A DNA stretch of 64,000 nt from NCBI GenBank assembly GCA_029941905.1, contig JAPYTQ010000018.1, positions 1-64,000 on the forward strand, written 5' to 3'. Shown here piece after piece: positions 17,567 through 26,024 of this stretch. The notes beneath the pieces are model-generated. The model did not search any database. It worked only from the letters and a program-made list of their open reading frames with translations, and had not been told where the DNA came from. The DNA is from JAHRVQ01 sp029941905 (GTDB taxonomy: Bacteria; Pseudomonadota; Gammaproteobacteria; Pseudomonadales; Azotimanducaceae). How positions within the stretch are numbered: the stretch's first letter is position 1; the number at the start of each line of letters is the position of its first letter. Position numbers and translations under genes: made by a program.

Positions 17567-17964
17567 CGAGCAGGATTTCCCTGGTCGCCTAAATCAACAA
17601 TGGCATCTATTTCAACCAGTACCTCTTTAGGCAGGCGACTCACTTCGACCACTGCGCGGGCCGGAAACGGTGGTTTCAGGAGGGTTTGCATGGTTTTGTT
17701 AACAATAGGAAAGTCGCCGAGGTTAGTTAAGTACACTGTGAACTTGATGGTGTTGTCCAGGGTGGTTTTGGCTGCGTTGCAAACTGCCGCCAGATTAGCA
17801 AAGACCTGGCTAATTTGACCCTGAATTTCATCAGCCGTCACTTCCATGGAGGTCGGATTCAATGGTATCTGGCCGCTGATATAGAGAGTATTGCCGTGGC
17901 ACACAGCCTGGGAGTAAGTGCCGATGGCCGCAGGTGCACTGTCTGTCGCGATAAATTTCCTCAC
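17563..17964 (-). CDS. ridA: RidA family enamine/imine deaminase
   Basis: Hydrolyses reactive enamine/imine intermediates released by PLP enzymes such as threonine dehydratase. Its 133 residues keep the family features GTYSQAV near the N-terminus, LYISGQIPLNP, and the carboxylate-binding Arg in PARAVVEVSRLP, followed by VEIDAIV. The start is GTG, overlapping the last base of the spoT stop (TAGTG), and the stop overlaps the recG start. It is the middle gene of the spoT-ridA-recG set, as in Pseudomonas. Confidence 0.96.
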   Translation of the reverse strand: MRKFIATDSAPAAIGTYSQAVCHGNTLYISGQIPLNPTSMEVTADEIQGQISQVFANLAAVCNAAKTTLDNTIKFTVYLTNLGDFPIVNKTMQTLLKPPFPARAVVEVSRLPKEVLVEIDAIVDLGDQGNPAR

Positions 17965-20072
17965 TAGCCTCTTGTCCTGGTAATTTTTGTCACGCTGCGA
18001 ATGGTTCTAAGCCGCTTAATCACGCTGGCCAAGTGTACTCGGTCACGAACACTAAAAACGATAGTAAGGGTCGATAGTTTTGCATCACGCTCGACCATAT
18101 TGATACGCTCAATATTGGCATCCGCATTGGTGATGGTTGATGCCAATACGGCGACCATACCCTTTTGTTGTTCCAGTTCAATCCGGAGTTCAACAGAAAA
18201 TTCCTGAGAGACATCCGCATCCCATCGAACTGCCATGGTTTCCTCTGGCTTTTCTCGCAGTTCGTGCATGTTTCGGCAGGAGTCAGAGTGAATGACGATG
18301 CCTTTACCGGCACTGATGTGACCGATAATGGGATCACCAGGAATGGGTCTGCAGCACTTTGCGTAGGTCACTACCAACCCTTCTGTTCCCATGATGGAGA
18401 AAGGCTGCTGATTCAATAACTGTTCCTTTACCTCGTCCCGACTTGCCAGCAGTGCCCGGGTAATGACATAGGCCATCTGGTTCCCGAGACCGATTTCTTC
18501 CAATAGTTGATCGAGGGTTTCAAATTTTCGTTTCTCGAGAACTTCCTTTATCTGTGCCGGGTCAATCTCGTCCAGTGTCGAGTTTTCGACTTTAAGTGTC
18601 CGTTCCAGTAATCGACGCCCCAGTGAAATGGACTCGTTCTGTTGCTGGTTCTTAAGAGCATGCCGGATGCTGCTACGGGCCTTACCCGTGATGACGAAGC
18701 TTAGCCAGGCAGGATTAGGCTGTGCACCGGGTGCGGTCACTATCTCTACGGTTTGACCGCTTTCAAGGGTGGCGCTTAATGGCGCCAGTCGCCGGTTGAT
18801 TCGGCAGGCTACGCAGGTATTACCGATATCTGTGTGGACCGCATAGGCAAAATCTACTGGCGTGGCACCCTGGGCAAGATCATAAATTTCACCCATCGGG
18901 GTGAAAACATAGACTTCATCCGGGAACAGGTCGATCTTGACGTTCTCAATAAACTCCAGGGAGTTTCCTGCACTCTGCTGAATTTCCAGCAGGCCTTTCA
19001 TCCATTCCCGGGCACGCTTGTGTGATCCCGAAGACGTATTATCATTTGATTTGTACAGCCAGTGTCCGGCGATACCGTTGTTGGCGACCATATCCATTTC
19101 AAATGTACGAATCTGAATTTCGATCGGGATGCCATGCATTCCAAACAAGGTCGTGTGCAAAGATTGATAGCCATTTGCCTTCGGAATGGCGATGTAGTCC
19201 TTGAATCGACCGGCCACGGGTTTATAGAGGTTGTGAATGGAGCCAAGGGTGCGGTAACAGTTGTCAACAGACTCAACGATAATTCTGAAGGCGTACACGT
19301 CCATGATCTCGGAAAATGAGAGACGCTTGCTGCGCATCTTGTCGTAAATACTGTACAGGTGCTTTTCGCGCCCGAACACGTCCGCCTCAAGGCCATCTCG
19401 AGTGAGGCAAGCCTCTATCGAGGCGAGGATCTGGCTTACCAGTTCTTTGCGGTTACCGCGCGCTTTGAGTACCGCTTTTTCGATCATACTGGACCGTAGC
19501 GGATACATTGCTTTGAAGCCCAGCTCTTCAAATTCAACGCGAACGTTGTTCATACCCAGGCGGTTGGCGATTGGGGCATAAATTTCGAGGGTTTCTTTCG
19601 CGATCCTGCGGCGTTTGTCCGGTGATAAATGCCCCAGTGTGCGCATGTTGTGCAGACGGTCGGCAATCTTTATCATGATAACCCTCAGATCTCGCGCCAT
19701 CGCAAGGGTCATTTTCTGGAAATTCTCGGCCTGTGCCTCTGCCCGGCTATGGAACATGCTTTTTAGCTTGCTCACACCGTCCACGAGGTCTGCGACTTCA
19801 GAACTGAATGTCTTGGCGATGATGTGTTTGGGTACACCAGTGTCTTCGATAACATCATGCAACAGCGCTGCCATCAGGCACTGATGGTCCATATGCATGT
19901 CAGCCAGGATCCCGGCTACGGCTAAAGGGTGGGTAATGTAATCTTCGCCTGACTCTCGTTTTTGACCTTGATGGGCATCTTTCGCAAACAAATAGGCATT
20001 GCTGACTTGCGTGATCTGGGCTTCGTCCAGATAATCGCCGAGTTCGACGGCGAGTGAATCAATCGTCAGCAA
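17964..20072 (-). CDS. spoT: Bifunctional (p)ppGpp synthetase/hydrolase SpoT
   Basis: Controls the stringent-response alarmone. Of 702 residues, the N-terminal HD hydrolase domain is intact (THPLAVAGILADMHMD, AALLHDVIEDT, KIADRLHNMRTLGHL). The synthetase domain contains FKDYIAIPKANGYQSLHT and EIQIRTFEMD; TGS (VYVFTPMGEIYDLAQGATPVDFAY) and C-terminal ACT domains follow. The start is TTG with an AGGGAGAA site seven bases upstream. rpoZ precedes it on the same strand, the conserved gmk-rpoZ-spoT order. A separate relA would be expected elsewhere in the genome. Confidence 0.97.
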   Translation of the reverse strand: MLTIDSLAVELGDYLDEAQITQVSNAYLFAKDAHQGQKRESGEDYITHPLAVAGILADMHMDHQCLMAALLHDVIEDTGVPKHIIAKTFSSEVADLVDGVSKLKSMFHSRAEAQAENFQKMTLAMARDLRVIMIKIADRLHNMRTLGHLSPDKRRRIAKETLEIYAPIANRLGMNNVRVEFEELGFKAMYPLRSSMIEKAVLKARGNRKELVSQILASIEACLTRDGLEADVFGREKHLYSIYDKMRSKRLSFSEIMDVYAFRIIVESVDNCYRTLGSIHNLYKPVAGRFKDYIAIPKANGYQSLHTTLFGMHGIPIEIQIRTFEMDMVANNGIAGHWLYKSNDNTSSGSHKRAREWMKGLLEIQQSAGNSLEFIENVKIDLFPDEVYVFTPMGEIYDLAQGATPVDFAYAVHTDIGNTCVACRINRRLAPLSATLESGQTVEIVTAPGAQPNPAWLSFVITGKARSSIRHALKNQQQNESISLGRRLLERTLKVENSTLDEIDPAQIKEVLEKRKFETLDQLLEEIGLGNQMAYVITRALLASRDEVKEQLLNQQPFSIMGTEGLVVTYAKCCRPIPGDPIIGHISAGKGIVIHSDSCRNMHELREKPEETMAVRWDADVSQEFSVELRIELEQQKGMVAVLASTITNADANIERINMVERDAKLSTLTIVFSVRDRVHLASVIKRLRTIRSVTKITRTRG

Positions 20073-20126
20073 GAACTTCTCCCTGGCTCAGATTGAATCA
20101 CATGGAAGCGATTAGGCTTTTCTGCC

Positions 20127-20405
20127 CTAGAAATCTGGATTGGACTGTTCAATTCCATCATAAGGTGTGTCAATCAGCAACGCTTCAGGTTCTTCTGGTT
20201 TCAATGACTCGTCGAGAATGCTGGGGCCAATGAGACCTTCGGCGATTTCTCGAAGAGCTAAAACCGTTGGCTTGTCGTTTTCGATAGGAACCAGTGGCTC
20301 TTTGCCTCCAGTCGCAATTTGCCGTGCGCGCTTGCTGCTGACCATCACCAACTCAAATCGGTTTGCTACATTTTCCAGACAATCTTCTACGGTCACTCGT
20401 GCCAT
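20127..20405 (-). CDS. rpoZ: RNA polymerase omega subunit
   Basis: Small subunit that chaperones beta-prime and contributes to ppGpp binding. The family start MARVTVEDCLENVANRFELV and the ATGGKEPLV and KPTVLALREIAEGLI motifs fix a 92-residue protein. The open frame extends 75 codons further upstream, but the ATG at 20405 has a GGAGAAACTA site and gives the family's length. It lies between gmk and spoT on the same strand. Confidence 0.96.
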   Translation of the reverse strand: MARVTVEDCLENVANRFELVMVSSKRARQIATGGKEPLVPIENDKPTVLALREIAEGLIGPSILDESLKPEEPEALLIDTPYDGIEQSNPDF

Positions 20406-20508
20406 TAGTTTCTCCAAATCAGGTGGAACAACCCAATCGCTCACCGGGTCGTATCGAGCCGCGCAGTTTACCGAAAAATGTGCACTAAAAACAATAGCAT
20501 AGCCTTTT

Positions 20509-21144
20509 TCATGGTAATAATTCTGCCAGCAGGGTCGACAACCGGTCTTTTTGACGACTAATTGCCAGCTCTGTTGCCTGATTCTGCACAATTGCCTCAA
20601 TTTGACGCAGAGCCGTATCAAAATCATCATTCACCAACAGATAATCAAATTCATGGTAGTGAGAAATTTCACTGATGGCTTCTGCCATGCGACTCTCGAT
20701 AGTTTCCTGATTATCCTGGCCTCTTTTCATCAGCCGATCTCTGAGGCTCTGCATTGAAGGGGGAAGGATAAATATAGATTGGGCTTCTGGCATTCGCTGC
20801 TTAACCTGTTGAACGCCTTGCCAGTCAATTTCGAGTATCAGGTGTTTACCCGAGACCAGCAGTTGATCGACGGTTTGCCTGTGAGTGCCATATCGATTCT
20901 TAAAGACCTGGGCAGATTCGAGAAATCCTTGTTGTTCGGTAATTTTCTCGAATTCGGAAACGGTGACAAAGTGATAATTAACACCATTCACCTCATCCGG
21001 CCGCATGGCACGAGTGGTGTAAGAGATTGAAACCTGGATATTATCGGATTGATCTACCAATGCCTTGACCAGACTGGTTTTACCCGCGCCCGATGGCGCG
21101 GCTATAACAAACAACCTTGCTTTTTTAAGGTTCTGCTTGTTCAC
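20509..21144 (-). CDS. gmk: Guanylate kinase
   Basis: Phosphorylates GMP to GDP. The 211 residues hold the P-loop APSGAGKTSL, the GMP-binding stretch SISYTTRAMRPDEVNGVNYHFV, and ILEIDWQGVQQVK with the lid segment RLMKRGQDNQETIESRM. It lies 7 bases downstream of yicC on the same strand and upstream of rpoZ-spoT, linking GMP metabolism with alarmone control. The E. coli enzyme is 207 residues. Confidence 0.97.
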   Translation of the reverse strand: MNKQNLKKARLFVIAAPSGAGKTSLVKALVDQSDNIQVSISYTTRAMRPDEVNGVNYHFVTVSEFEKITEQQGFLESAQVFKNRYGTHRQTVDQLLVSGKHLILEIDWQGVQQVKQRMPEAQSIFILPPSMQSLRDRLMKRGQDNQETIESRMAEAISEISHYHEFDYLLVNDDFDTALRQIEAIVQNQATELAISRQKDRLSTLLAELLP

Positions 21145-21151
21145 TGCCTAG

Positions 21152-22024
21152 TCACTCTATGTTTTGCACCTGCTCGCGCATCTGTTCAATAATGACTTTC
21201 AAGTCTACTGCCTGGATCGAAGTGTTGGCGGCAGTTGCTTTGGATGACAGGGTGTTCGCCTCCCGATTGAGTTCCTGCATGAGGAAATCAAGTCGCCGAC
21301 CCACAGCCCCTTTCTGTTTGAGTGCTGTTCGAACTTCTTCAACATGTGTGTCAAGTCGATCCAGTTCTTCAACGATGTCACTTTTTTGAGCCAGATAGAC
21401 CAGTTCCTGCTCCAGGCGATTGTTGTCGATATCCCCCCGCAGGTCTTCCAGTCTGGTCATGAGCTTCTGTTTTTGTCGCAAGATGATTTTTGGCGCTTCT
21501 TCACGAACCAGACGGACGATTTCTTCAACTTCGGTTAGTTTGGCGAGGATTATTCTCTTTAACTCTGCCCCCTCCCGTTTTCTCATCTCCAACAGGGAGG
21601 ACAATGCTTTCTCGAAAGTGCTTTTGATTCTCTGTTCCAGCTCTGACTGGTCATGTTGGTCTCCCTGCAGTACCCCCGGCCAACGAAGAACGTCCAGGGG
21701 GTTTAGGGTAGATTCGTTAGAATTCAACATGGTGTCTTTCATCACGTTGCGCGTTTTGTTCACCGCGCCGAGCAGCTGCTTCAGGATGTCTTCGTTAACG
21801 GCTAATTGACTGCTATCACTGGGTTCCTGGTCAACCCTGAGCAAACACTCCAGCTTGCCTCGATCGAGCTGTTGACGGAGGGTTGAGCGCAAACCTGGTT
21901 CAAAACCTCGATATCCCTCGGGAATTTTGAAAGTCGCATCCATATAGCGATGATTGACGGAACGAACCTCCCAGGCAACATTGCCAGATTCGACCCGCGC
22001 AAACGCGGTCATACTTTTTGTCAT
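21152..22024 (-). CDS. yicC: YicC/YloC family endoribonuclease
   Basis: Member of the YicC family of RNases, which in E. coli acts on small regulatory RNA. The 290 residues begin MTKSMTAFAR and contain VRSVNHRYMDATFKIPEG and the C-terminal ELVYLAQKSDIVEELDRLDTHVEEV...GRRLDFLMQELNREANTLSSK signature with the family's terminal helices. It is divergent from rph, with a shared 83-base promoter region, and forms the head of yicC-gmk-rpoZ-spoT-ridA-recG. Confidence 0.95.
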   Translation of the reverse strand: MTKSMTAFARVESGNVAWEVRSVNHRYMDATFKIPEGYRGFEPGLRSTLRQQLDRGKLECLLRVDQEPSDSSQLAVNEDILKQLLGAVNKTRNVMKDTMLNSNESTLNPLDVLRWPGVLQGDQHDQSELEQRIKSTFEKALSSLLEMRKREGAELKRIILAKLTEVEEIVRLVREEAPKIILRQKQKLMTRLEDLRGDIDNNRLEQELVYLAQKSDIVEELDRLDTHVEEVRTALKQKGAVGRRLDFLMQELNREANTLSSKATAANTSIQAVDLKVIIEQMREQVQNIE

Positions 22025-22038
22025 AATGTGATAGGTCT

Positions 22039-22068
22039 TTGGGTTTATTGTGCTGTGCTTAGTATAAT
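22039..22068 (+). promoter_or_regulatory. Candidate sigma-70 promoter for rph-pyrE
   Basis: TTGGGT at 22039-22044, an 18-base spacer and a consensus TATAAT at 22063-22068, 40 bases ahead of the rph ATG. It lies in the divergent gap between yicC and rph. The -10 element is perfect, the -35 weak. Confidence 0.5.
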
Positions 22069-22107
22069 GAAGTTTCTAGAATAATTCGTTTGATTATAGG
22101 AGATTCA

Positions 22108-22821
22108 ATGGGTTTTGAGCGGTCAGGCGGTCGTCAGTTAGATCAAATGCGATCAATTAAGATCGAAAGAGGCTTTACCAAACATGCCGAGGGCTCGGTC
22201 CTGGTCACATTTGGCGACACCAAAGTAATTTGCACGGCAAGTATTGACACCGGAGTCCCTGGGTTTCTTCGCGGCAAGGGACAAGGCTGGATAACTTCCG
22301 AGTATGGGATGCTGCCCCGTTCTACCCATACTCGTATGGACCGGGAGGCGGCTCGCGGCAAACAAGGAGGGCGTACTGTCGAGATTCAACGCTTGATTGG
22401 TCGTTCGTTACGGACTTGTGTAGACATGAAGCAACTCGGTGAAAACACCATTCGAATTGACTGTGATGTTATCCAGGCAGACGGCGGCACTCGCACCGCT
22501 TCGATTACCGGGGCCTGCGTTGCTCTCTATGATGCCGTCGCCAGTCGCGAGCTTACCAGTGCGTTCCGACAATTTGTCGCAGCGATATCTGTCGGTGTGG
22601 TGGAAGGTGCGGCCGTTCTGGATCTTGAATATATTGAAGATGCTAACGCGGAAACTGATATGAATGTCGTGATGGCTGACGATGGCAGATTTATCGAAGT
22701 TCAGGGTACTGCCGAAAGGGCACCCTTCAGCCGATCTGAACTGGATGAGATGCTAACCCTGGCCGAAAAGGGGGTCCGCGAGCTGGTACGGATGCAGAAG
22801 TCGGTAGTGGGGATCAGCTAG
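22108..22821 (+). CDS. rph: Ribonuclease PH
   Basis: Phosphorolytic 3'-5' exoribonuclease trimming tRNA 3' ends. The ATG at 22108 with TAGGAGATTC just before it gives 237 residues, close to E. coli's 238; six further in-frame codons upstream are unlikely to be used. Conserved segments are FTKHAEGSVLVTFGDTKVICTA, the catalytic-site TRMDREAARGKQGGRT with RLIGRSLR, DVIQADGGTRTASITG and DLEYIEDANAETDMNVVM. The stop shares one base with the GTG start of pyrE. Unlike the truncated K-12 allele, this gene is intact. Confidence 0.97.
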   Translation: MGFERSGGRQLDQMRSIKIERGFTKHAEGSVLVTFGDTKVICTASIDTGVPGFLRGKGQGWITSEYGMLPRSTHTRMDREAARGKQGGRTVEIQRLIGRSLRTCVDMKQLGENTIRIDCDVIQADGGTRTASITGACVALYDAVASRELTSAFRQFVAAISVGVVEGAAVLDLEYIEDANAETDMNVVMADDGRFIEVQGTAERAPFSRSELDEMLTLAEKGVRELVRMQKSVVGIS

Positions 22822-23477
22822 TGCTGGCAGATTACCAAACTGCCTTTATTGAATTTGCGATTCAACATGATGTATTGCAATTTGGCGAATTTGAACTCAA
22901 AAGCGGCCGGATCAGCCCGTATTTTCTTAATGCCGGTTTGTTCAATACAGGTCGTGCACTGGCACGAATCGGCCAGTTTTACGCGGATGCGCTGTTGGAC
23001 TCAGGTGTGGAATTTGACTTGCTGTTCGGTCCAGCCTACAAAGGCATCCCCCTTGTTTGTGGTACGGCGATTGCCTTGGCTGCCCATCACGAAACCGTCG
23101 TACCCTATGTGTTTAACCGCAAGGAAGCCAAAACCCATGGCGAAGGTGGTAATCTGGTGGGTGCAGCGCTTGAAGGTCGGGTGGTAATCGTGGACGACGT
23201 GATAACGGCGGGTACTGCTATTCGCGAGGTGATGGAATTAGTGGAGGGAACCGAGGCCATGCCTGCAGGTATACTGGTGGCAATAGATCGACAGGAACGT
23301 GGTAAAGGTGAACTATCAGCTATCGAGGAGGTTGAACGTGACTTCGGCGTTGCCGTGATCAGTGTCATAAAGTTAGCGCATATCGTTGAGTATCTGCATT
23401 TGAGAGAAACCCATCCGGCAGAGCTTAAACTGATTGAGCGATATCAGAAAGAGTATGGGATTGAATATAGACTATGA
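22821..23477 (+). CDS. pyrE: Orotate phosphoribosyltransferase
   Basis: Makes orotidine 5'-phosphate in pyrimidine synthesis. The 218 residues include the PRPP loop VVIVDDVITAGTAI, GPAYKGIPL and the flexible catalytic loop NRKEAKTHGEGGNLVG. The GTG start overlaps the rph stop (TAGTG) and the stop overlaps the next gene by 4 bases (ATGA), so three genes are coupled. The rph-pyrE pairing is conserved in gammaproteobacteria. Confidence 0.97.
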   Translation: MLADYQTAFIEFAIQHDVLQFGEFELKSGRISPYFLNAGLFNTGRALARIGQFYADALLDSGVEFDLLFGPAYKGIPLVCGTAIALAAHHETVVPYVFNRKEAKTHGEGGNLVGAALEGRVVIVDDVITAGTAIREVMELVEGTEAMPAGILVAIDRQERGKGELSAIEEVERDFGVAVISVIKLAHIVEYLHLRETHPAELKLIERYQKEYGIEYRL

Positions 23478-24130
23478 GTCGCGCTTGCTTTCAACGGAAA
23501 TCCGGATCTGCCCTGGCGGCTATTGTCCTGCTGGTGGGTGTGTTGTTTGCCGGCTCTGTGACGGCCGAGGAACTCTACAGATACATCAACGAAGATGGTG
23601 TGACTGTGTTGGACAATCATGTGCCTGCCCGGTATGTGGATAATGGTTACACCGTACTGTCGCTTACCGGCCAAGTGTTAGAAGTTGTACCTCGTGCCTT
23701 GTCTGAAAGTGAAATTCAGGAACGTAATGATAAGGCTGTAGAACAGCAGCATCGAGAAAAGACCGAACGGGAACAGAAAATTGCCGACCAGAATCTGCTT
23801 CGGATTTACAGTACGCCGGACGATGTGATCAGGGCCAGGGATGCCAAAATTGCCAGCATTGAAGGGTTTATCGAAGATAGCAGATCCAGTTTGGGTCGAA
23901 TGAATTCGCAAAAACGATTGATAGAATCCCAGTATGCGGATATTGAAAGATCAGGCGGAAACATTACAGATAAGCAGATCAACCAGATTCGTGCGCTTGA
24001 AAACCGAATTAGTCAAAACCGGAGCGGAATCGAGCTGAAACTGTCGGAGATCGACGTAGTCCGAGGCTCCTTTGCGACGGCTCTGAAACGTGTGCAGGAG
24101 CTCTACGGGTTACCGGCGAGCGACCTGTAA
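23474..24130 (+). CDS. DUF4124 domain periplasmic protein with coiled coil
   Basis: A 218-residue exported protein. Residues about 10-31 form a signal peptide (AAIVLLVGVLFAGSVTAEE). The next 45 residues are a DUF4124 domain (LYRYINEDGVTVLDNHVPARYV), and residues about 78-200 are charged and helical, likely a coiled coil (EIQERNDKAVEQQHREKTEREQKI; ALENRISQNRSGIELKLSEID). Its function is unknown; a similar gene follows pyrE in Pseudomonas. It begins inside the end of pyrE (ATGA), so it is part of the rph-pyrE operon. Confidence 0.8.
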   Translation: MSRACFQRKSGSALAAIVLLVGVLFAGSVTAEELYRYINEDGVTVLDNHVPARYVDNGYTVLSLTGQVLEVVPRALSESEIQERNDKAVEQQHREKTEREQKIADQNLLRIYSTPDDVIRARDAKIASIEGFIEDSRSSLGRMNSQKRLIESQYADIERSGGNITDKQINQIRALENRISQNRSGIELKLSEIDVVRGSFATALKRVQELYGLPASDL

Positions 24131-24173
24131 CTTCATGTCACCAGGTCTGCATAGCAGACGGCAGGGTACGACA

Positions 24174-24812
24174 CTAGAAAATAGCCTGACGAACTGCCTG
24201 CCACTGTTCGTCCCAGTGCTCCGTTGGTCGTCTGGCGAAATCGCTTCTGACGAACTGGCAGATGCGCCCTTCTGCCGCAGCCAGCATCAGGTTGGCTGCA
24301 ATGGTGGTTTCAATCCTGGGAACGGTGCCTTCACGCAATTCTGACTCCCTTAGCATTTGCCGAAGCTGAGTCTCGAACCGGTCAAAAAACTGCGCGACTC
24401 GAATCCGTAAACGATCTGATTCCCCGGCCAGGGGATCACCCGTCAAAATCCGTGTGATGCCCGGGTTACGTTCGGTAAATGTCAGCAACAGGTGCAACGT
24501 GTTTTTGCATTTCGACTCTGTGTTAGTCTGGTCGGCAAGAATAATGTTGATGCGAGAAAATATCGTGTTTTCGATAAATTCAATGAGACTATCGAATATT
24601 TTTGCCTTGCTGGGAAAATGACGATACAGAGCCGCTTCGGATACTCCCACATGTTTTGCCAGCCCGGCGGTAGTAATTCGGCCCCCCGGTGTTTGTTCCA
24701 GCATCTCGGCAAGGGCCTGCAGTATTTGTTGTTTGCGAGGCTGTTTGCCAGACACCTGCGATCCCGTGTTCTTTGATTCTGCAGGTGTAGAGGGTGGGTT
24801 TTGCATTGTCAT
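24174..24812 (-). CDS. slmA: Nucleoid occlusion factor SlmA (TetR family)
   Basis: DNA-bound inhibitor of FtsZ assembly over the chromosome. The 212 residues show the TetR-type helix-turn-helix GGRITTAGLAKHVGVSEAALYRHFPSKAKI and the SlmA-specific C-terminal region FTERNPGITRILTGDPLAGE and NLMLAAAEGRICQFVRSDF. The N-terminus is about 14 residues longer than in E. coli and rich in Pro, Ser and Thr. GAGGAACCACG precedes the ATG. It lies just downstream of argB on the same strand, 17 bases away. Confidence 0.93.
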   Translation of the reverse strand: MTMQNPPSTPAESKNTGSQVSGKQPRKQQILQALAEMLEQTPGGRITTAGLAKHVGVSEAALYRHFPSKAKIFDSLIEFIENTIFSRINIILADQTNTESKCKNTLHLLLTFTERNPGITRILTGDPLAGESDRLRIRVAQFFDRFETQLRQMLRESELREGTVPRIETTIAANLMLAAAEGRICQFVRSDFARRPTEHWDEQWQAVRQAIF

Positions 24813-24829
24813 CGTGGTTCCTCTTTGCC

Positions 24830-25735
24830 TTAATCCATTGTGTCGCGTGTGATCATGGTCCCTACCCCTTCATCGGTGAGCAGCTCCAGCAGGACTGCAT
24901 GCGAGACCCGACCATCAATGATTTGAGCACTGTTGACACCATGATTAACTGCAGTGAGCGCACAATTGATCTTCGGTAGCATGCCACCCGTGATCGTATT
25001 GTCTTCGATGAGCTCAGCGACTTTTGAGGGACTCAACCTGGAAATCAGGTTATTCTTTTTATCCTGCAATCCTTGTACATCCGTCAACAGGATGAGCTTT
25101 TCCGCGCCCAGTTCCGCGGCAACCCTGCCCGCAACCAGGTCTGCGTTGATGTTGTATGTTGTACCATCCTCGTCAACGCCAATGGGAGCAATAACCGGAA
25201 TAATGTCACTTTGCGTCAGCATATCCAGCAACTCTCGATTAATCGCAACAACCTCCCCCACGTGACCGATATCGATGATCTCAGGCGTGGTGACATCAGG
25301 TGTCGATCGCTCTATCACCATCCTTTTTGCTCTGATCAGGTTTGCATCTTTACCGGTGAGGCCAACTGCTTTACCGCCGCTTTTGTTGATCAGGGAAACG
25401 ATGTCCTGGTTAACCAGCCCCCCCAGAACCATCTGCACCACATCCATGGTCTTGCTGTCTGTGACGCGCATACCATCGACGAATCGTGATTCGATATTGA
25501 GCTGTGACAGGAGATTACTAATCTGGGGTCCACCGCCGTGAACAATAATCGGATTTAGCCCTACCAGTTTCATTAACACGACGTCCCGGGCGAAATCGTG
25601 TTTCAATGACTCTTCAACCATGGCATTACCACCATACTTGATAACAATTGTCCTGTTGGTGAAACGCTGAATATATGGCAGGGCTTCAGTCAGCACGTTT
25701 GCAATATTCATGGCCGAATCTCGACTTAACGTCAT
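24830..25735 (-). CDS. argB: Acetylglutamate kinase
   Basis: Second step of arginine synthesis, phosphorylating N-acetylglutamate. The 301 residues align closely with the Pseudomonas form: MTLSRDSA, TIVIKYGGNAM, IVHGGGPQISNLL, DGMRVTDSKTMDVVQMVLGG, GHVGEV, NINADLVAGRVA and GGMLPKINCAL. The N-terminal helix before the kinase core is typical of hexameric, arginine-inhibited enzymes, so feedback control is likely. ATG follows GAGGAAGTAAAAT. Upstream lies a repeat element rather than another gene. Confidence 0.97.
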   Translation of the reverse strand: MTLSRDSAMNIANVLTEALPYIQRFTNRTIVIKYGGNAMVEESLKHDFARDVVLMKLVGLNPIIVHGGGPQISNLLSQLNIESRFVDGMRVTDSKTMDVVQMVLGGLVNQDIVSLINKSGGKAVGLTGKDANLIRAKRMVIERSTPDVTTPEIIDIGHVGEVVAINRELLDMLTQSDIIPVIAPIGVDEDGTTYNINADLVAGRVAAELGAEKLILLTDVQGLQDKKNNLISRLSPSKVAELIEDNTITGGMLPKINCALTAVNHGVNSAQIIDGRVSHAVLLELLTDEGVGTMITRDTMD

Positions 25736-25817
25736 ATTTTACTTCCTCGATTCCAGTGACCAACACTTACCCGACTGGCTTGTGGAGCTAGCCCCCAAAT
25801 AGCATAACCCGGACAGG

Positions 25818-25954
25818 AACTAGCTAGTGCTTATCCATAAATAGGTAAATTTCGACTTCAGCACCCTACTTTGCCCATATTGAGTCTATTTTAATAGCAC
25901 AAAACGTGACTGGAAAAGCACACATAATCATTTATGGATAGGCACTAGCTAGTT
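25818..25954. mobile_element. Complete short inverted-repeat element (MITE-like), family B
   Basis: A 137-base element between argB and algC. The left end AACTAGCTAGTGCTTATCC and the right end GGATAGGCACTAGCTAGTT are inverted repeats of about 25 bases with one mismatch. The doubled CTAG at both ends looks like a CTAG target duplication around an element starting TGCTTATCC. A weaker outer symmetry (GGACA...TGTCC) extends to 25811 and 25962. It has no coding capacity. A related half copy is at 35347-35407. Family A elements also have CTAGTG termini. Confidence 0.8.
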
Positions 25955-26014
25955 CTTTGTCCGTGAACAGATTGGTGAGTGCTATACCTCGGCGACCCCT
26001 TGATCTGTGCGAAA

Positions 26015-26024
26015 AACTAGCTAG
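26015..26024. repeat. Isolated AACTAGCTAG motif at the algC stop codon
   Basis: The ten bases are identical to the terminus of the family B element 60 bases away, and they contain the TAG stop of algC. With no element attached, this doubled CTAG may be an excision footprint or a chance palindrome. The evidence is only the sequence match and proximity. Confidence 0.35.
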
